DNA of 64,000 nt, from positions 60,159 to 124,158 of the forward strand of contig CANFUT010000009.1 in NCBI GenBank assembly GCA_947450325.1. Direction: 5' to 3'. Positions 60,878-64,000 of the stretch are shown in pieces (within the stretch, counting starts at the first letter, position 1; each line of letters begins with the position of its first letter). Position numbers and translations under genes: made by a program. Source of the stretch: Flavobacteriia bacterium. Lineage in GTDB: Bacteria; Bacteroidota; Bacteroidia; Flavobacteriales_D; Crocinitomicaceae. Below the pieces are notes generated by a model. That model saw nothing but the letters and a program-made list of their open reading frames with translations, ran no database searches and was not told the DNA's origin.

Positions 60878-61429
60878 ATGTTTATAGCCCAACAAAAGTT
60901 AAATGAAAATGTTGCTGAATACATTTTGTATATGTATCAGATAGAAGATGTTATACGTGCATATAACTTTGATTTGGATAAAATTTTGAATGAATACGTA
61001 AGTGTTCAATTGCCAGATCAGTCTTTTTTAGCCCAATACAAAACATGGTATCAACAATTGATTATGCAAATGCAATCTCAAAAGATTGAGAAAGCTGGTC
61101 ATTTATATTTGATTCAAGAGGTACTAATTGAACTATCTTACCTGCACAATACCTTGCTCAATATGTCTGATGATGTCAGATATAAAGAACTATATGAAGC
61201 TGCAGTACCTCATATAGAGGAGTTTAAGCAAAAATCAAATTTAAAAGATAAAAATCATATTGAAATTATTTTTCATGCACTTTACATGAAATTGCTTTTA
61301 AGACTTCAAAAGAAAGAAATAAGTGCAGAAACTGAAGAAGCATTTGATTCAATGCGAATTTTAGCGGCTTATTTAAGTAGAGCTTATCACCAAATGAAAA
61401 ATGGGACTTTGAATTTTTTCAATAATTGA
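60878..61429 (+). CDS. DUF4924 family protein
   Basis: 183 residues from the ATG at 60878, 1 base after the preceding stop. All-helical; conserved FIAQQKLNENVAEYILYMYQIEDVIRAY and AYLSRAYHQMKNGTLNFF match the DUF4924 family of Bacteroidetes. Function unknown; no signal peptide. Confidence 0.8.
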   Translation: MFIAQQKLNENVAEYILYMYQIEDVIRAYNFDLDKILNEYVSVQLPDQSFLAQYKTWYQQLIMQMQSQKIEKAGHLYLIQEVLIELSYLHNTLLNMSDDVRYKELYEAAVPHIEEFKQKSNLKDKNHIEIIFHALYMKLLLRLQKKEISAETEEAFDSMRILAAYLSRAYHQMKNGTLNFFNN

Positions 61430-61456
61430 CTACTTTTAAAGTCTATTTTATTAAAC

Positions 61457-61490
61457 AAATCCTCGTATTATTTATGCGAGGATTTTTTTT
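61457..61490 (+). terminator. terminator of the 60.0-61.4 kb operon
   Basis: AAATCCTCG (61457-61465)/CGAGGATTT (from 61477) with T-run. Confidence 0.85.
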
Positions 61491-61958
61491 TGAATACTCG
61501 AGTAAATTTAGAATTTAGTCGATAGAAGTATTGATTTATTTCTTTTCCGTGATTTATAAAAGTATAATCTAAAGTTTACAATTTCTAATTTTTATCTTAG
61601 GCGATGTATTATTAGTTGTTTTGATTTATAATTGAATGTTTATAAACTGAATATTTCATTCATCTTGATTGAAAAGTTAAACTTTTTATGTTTTATCTCT
61701 TATAACGTTAAAATAAACTTTTCTTGAAATTTATTTATTAACAATTCAACTTAAGATATTACTAAAGTTCATTTTATGAAAAAAAAATTTGTTTCTTTGT
61801 TCATGTTTCAGACTTTAATTTTTCTTCTAATTAGAATTTTGAGATTTGATTCTAATAGGAATTTTGACAGAGAAATTTTCATTAGTTCTTTAAAATTAGG
61901 GAAGTTCTTGGCAATATTCTTGTTTTTAGGATCATAAATATTAAATTTACTTACTGCT
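61491..61958. other. gene-free spacer before the partial surface protein
   Basis: About 470 bases, very A/T-rich, with no ORF worth calling. A 13-codon reading at 61777-61818 begins MKKNLFL; it would only lengthen if the adjacent A8 run were nine A. No relative of the small FDPQVGQ protein is present, unlike upstream of the other two members of this surface-protein family. Confidence 0.6.
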
Positions 61959-64000
61959 ATGAAAAAAATATTTTTTTTCACTCTTTTTATATTTTCAGCC
62001 TTTTCACTTTTAGCTGGAGGAGGAGGGCCCACAACACCTCCCGCGGCTTGTAATTTAGCTTCTCCTTTTTGCACGGGTACAACATACTCTTTCCCAAATA
62101 CTACTGGAGTAGGTGATTTAGGAGGTGGTGGAATTTATGATTGCTTAAGTTCTACTCCAAATTCCGTTTGGTACTATTTGCAAATTGGAAATTCTGGTAG
62201 TATAAATATTACGATAAATCAAAATAGTAACGCAGGTAATCCTATTGATGTTGATTTTGTCATGTGGGGTCCTTTTTCGTCTCTTGCAGCAGGATGTACT
62301 GGTATTTCTAGTGGAAATGTTGTTGATTGTAGTTATTCATCTGCCGCCTCCGAGCAAGCGGTAATTCCTAGTGCAGTTGCAGGTCAATTTTATATTTTGA
62401 TGATGACCAATTATTCCAATGTTGCTGGAAATATTAATTTTTCTCAATCAGGTGGTTCTGGATCAGTTAATTGCAATGTTTTATGCAACATAACGTCTAT
62501 GACTGGAACTCCAGGAGCTTGTAATTCAGTAGATAATACTTACAGTGTTTCTGGAACTATTTCAACATTTGCTCCTCCTGCCACTGGTACTTTGACAATC
62601 TCTTCAAGTTGTGGAGGTAGTGTGGTTTATAATCCTCCATTTGCAGCATCCTATAGTTATACCTTACCTGGTATTCCAGCAACTGGTGGCGCTTGCACAA
62701 TTTCTGCTGCTTTTTCAGCTGATCCAACCTGCACAAGTTCTGTTTCTTATAATTCTCCAGCCCCTTGTACAGTTTCATGTACATCAACCTCTTCGAATAC
62801 AGGACCCTATTGTTCTGGTTCTTTAGTGCAGCTAAGTGGTTCAGGCGGTGGGACTTATTCTTGGACTGGGCCAAATGGATTTACATCAAATTTACAAAAC
62901 CCTACAATTCCCAATGTTACATCTGCAAATGCCGGAGTTTACACGTTAACAACCACTAACGGAAGTTGTACTGCTACTTCAACTACCTCAGTAGTTGTAA
63001 ATCCCACGATCTTACCAACATTTAATGCTATACCTTCTATTTGTTCTGGTGGTACATTTACTTTACCTACTTCTTCTATTGAAGGAATTACTGGAACTTG
63101 GAGTCCTGCTATAAATAATTCATCAACAACAACTTATACTTTTACGCCAAACGGCGGTCAATGTGCAAATTCAACTACTTTAACGGTAAGTGTAAGTTCT
63201 GGACTGGACTTTGTAAATGTTCAATACCCTTCATCTGCCTCTTTTTGCGAAGGAGGCAGTACCACTATTTTTGGACAAGTTTATGAAGCAGGTTTAACTG
63301 AACCAAATTCACAAGCACCTGGAATTGTCGCTGAATATGGTGTATTTACGTCGAATACTGATCCTTCTGCTTGGCCTGCCTCAGCATGGTCCTCTGGGAC
63401 GTACAATCCAGTTTCATTATTGAATCCCAATAACGATGAGTATATGGGAACTGTTTCTGGTTTGACTGCAGGAACTTATTATTATGCATATCGATTTAGT
63501 TTGAATGGTTGTTCCTACCAATATGGAGGTTATAGTGCATCTGGTGGTGGTTTTTGGGGTGGAGCAAATGTAAATGGAGTGATAACCGTCACTCCTAATT
63601 CAGTTCCAACCTTTACTCAGATTTCTCCAATTTGTTCTGGTTCAGCATTATCTCCTTTACCCACAATTTCCTTGGAAGGAATTACGGGAACTTGGAGTCC
63701 TGCTCTCAATAATACATCCACAACGACTTATACTTTCACGCCTGATGCAGGACAATGCGCTGCGAATACAACGATGACGATTACAGTAAATCCCGCTCCC
63801 ACCGTCACAGCCACCCCATCTTCACAATCTATATGCAGTGGTTTGGTTACTGGCATTTCGTTGAGTTCAACTCCAGCTGGAGCGACTTTTGCATGGACGG
63901 TATCACAGAATAATGCAACAGGAGCTACTTCAGGGAATGGCTCTAGTATTGCACAGACTTTAACAAATTCGAGTACGAGTGTTGGTAGTGTTACTTATAC
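61959..64000 (+). CDS. giant T9SS-type surface protein, third member of the Ig-like family (3' end outside window)
   Basis: Open reading from the ATG at 61959 to the window edge, at least 680 codons without a stop. Signal peptide (ends SLLAGG), then the same Cys-rich N-terminal domain as the 51.27 kb protein: GGGIYDCLSSTPNSVWYYLQI, DVDFVMWGPF, YILMMTNYSN. The second Cys/Thr-rich domain follows (NVLCNITSMTGTPGAC ... CTISAAFSADPTC), then Ig-like domains that are more diverged (YCSGSLVQLSGSGGGTYSW; repeated EGITGTWSPA-x-NN segments at about 63.09 and 63.68 kb). A unique ~130-residue insert (FVNVQYPSSASFCEGGSTT ... AYRFSLNGCSYQYGG) separates the two. The sorting domain is presumed beyond the edge. 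Confidence 0.85.
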   Translation, partial: MKKIFFFTLFIFSAFSLLAGGGGPTTPPAACNLASPFCTGTTYSFPNTTGVGDLGGGGIYDCLSSTPNSVWYYLQIGNSGSINITINQNSNAGNPIDVDFVMWGPFSSLAAGCTGISSGNVVDCSYSSAASEQAVIPSAVAGQFYILMMTNYSNVAGNINFSQSGGSGSVNCNVLCNITSMTGTPGACNSVDNTYSVSGTISTFAPPATGTLTISSSCGGSVVYNPPFAASYSYTLPGIPATGGACTISAAFSADPTCTSSVSYNSPAPCTVSCTSTSSNTGPYCSGSLVQLSGSGGGTYSWTGPNGFTSNLQNPTIPNVTSANAGVYTLTTTNGSCTATSTTSVVVNPTILPTFNAIPSICSGGTFTLPTSSIEGITGTWSPAINNSSTTTYTFTPNGGQCANSTTLTVSVSSGLDFVNVQYPSSASFCEGGSTTIFGQVYEAGLTEPNSQAPGIVAEYGVFTSNTDPSAWPASAWSSGTYNPVSLLNPNNDEYMGTVSGLTAGTYYYAYRFSLNGCSYQYGGYSASGGGFWGGANVNGVITVTPNSVPTFTQISPICSGSALSPLPTISLEGITGTWSPALNNTSTTTYTFTPDAGQCAANTTMTITVNPAPTVTATPSSQSICSGLVTGISLSSTPAGATFAWTVSQNNATGATSGNGSSIAQTLTNSSTSVGSVTY

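Noticed and set aside
61777..61818. Short reading MKKNLFL as a degraded small partner gene of the 61.96 kb surface protein
   Set aside because: Even assuming one more A in the A-run, the extended 50-odd codons show no similarity to the FDPQVGQ family.

Overview
The window is a chromosomal segment of a Bacteroidetes bacterium, most likely a member of the Flavobacteriales (a Crocinitomicaceae/Fluviicola-like organism is my best guess). The reasons are low GC, initiation regions of the TTG-N19-TAnnTTTG type, large cell-surface proteins ending in gliding-motility/type IX secretion (T9SS) sorting domains, families largely confined to Bacteroidetes (DUF3127, DUF4476, DUF4835/PorD, DUF4924, the Bacteroidetes-type RpoZ) and typical gene orders such as bamD-rpoZ-coaBC-DUF4835-recN. 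I see no transposase, integrase, prophage or CRISPR array.

Layout. 1-7 kb: tRNA-Leu (cut by the window edge), a flavin-reductase-like protein, an SSB-like DUF3127 protein, an MsbA-type ABC exporter, rpmH, a GNAT/NTF2-like pair with the remains of a nitrilase gene, and an ice-binding (DUF3494) protein carrying a T9SS tail. 7-17 kb: a membrane MutS-like ATPase, a beta-barrel protein, then two modules each made of a small secreted protein and a very large CUB/P-domain surface protein. 17-27 kb: prmC, ligA, dapA, a methyltransferase, VanW, an ArsR-type regulator, a six-repeat SKYDA protein, nrnA, two FKBP lipoproteins, tRNA-Pro and an M23/LysM peptidase. 27-37 kb: a patatin-like protein, the bamD-rpoZ-coaBC-DUF4835-recN operon, a repeat-rich DUF4476 protein, DUF423, an MBL-fold hydrolase and fabI. 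37-41.5 kb: an accessory island with a cluster of palindromes, a type IIG restriction-modification enzyme and an unknown protein cotranscribed with it. 41.6-47.5 kb: guaA, a LysM/binding protein, hemF and lnt. 47.5-54 kb: two more modules of small secreted protein plus giant Ig-like surface protein. 54-61.5 kb: secA, a DUF2520 protein, kdsC-like phosphatase, siaC-like, an OmpH-like lipoprotein and DUF4924. 61.9-64 kb: a fifth giant surface protein, open to the window edge.

How the genes fit together. The dominant theme is envelope building and surface display: Bam (bamD), lipoprotein acylation (lnt), Sec export (secA), periplasmic foldases (FKBP, OmpH/Skp-like), a PorD-like T9SS protein, and six T9SS cargoes. 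The most distinctive feature is the repeated pairing of an unrecognised roughly 12-15 kDa exported protein with a 864-1125 residue type-B-CTD cargo. Two unrelated small-protein families and two unrelated cargo families are each duplicated side by side. Other items worth attention are the SKYDA repeat protein, a dispersed ATATCGGAATATTCCGATAT palindrome family, several genes whose promoter box lies only 3-5 nt before the start codon (probable leaderless mRNAs), and the type IIG enzyme with its unknown partner.
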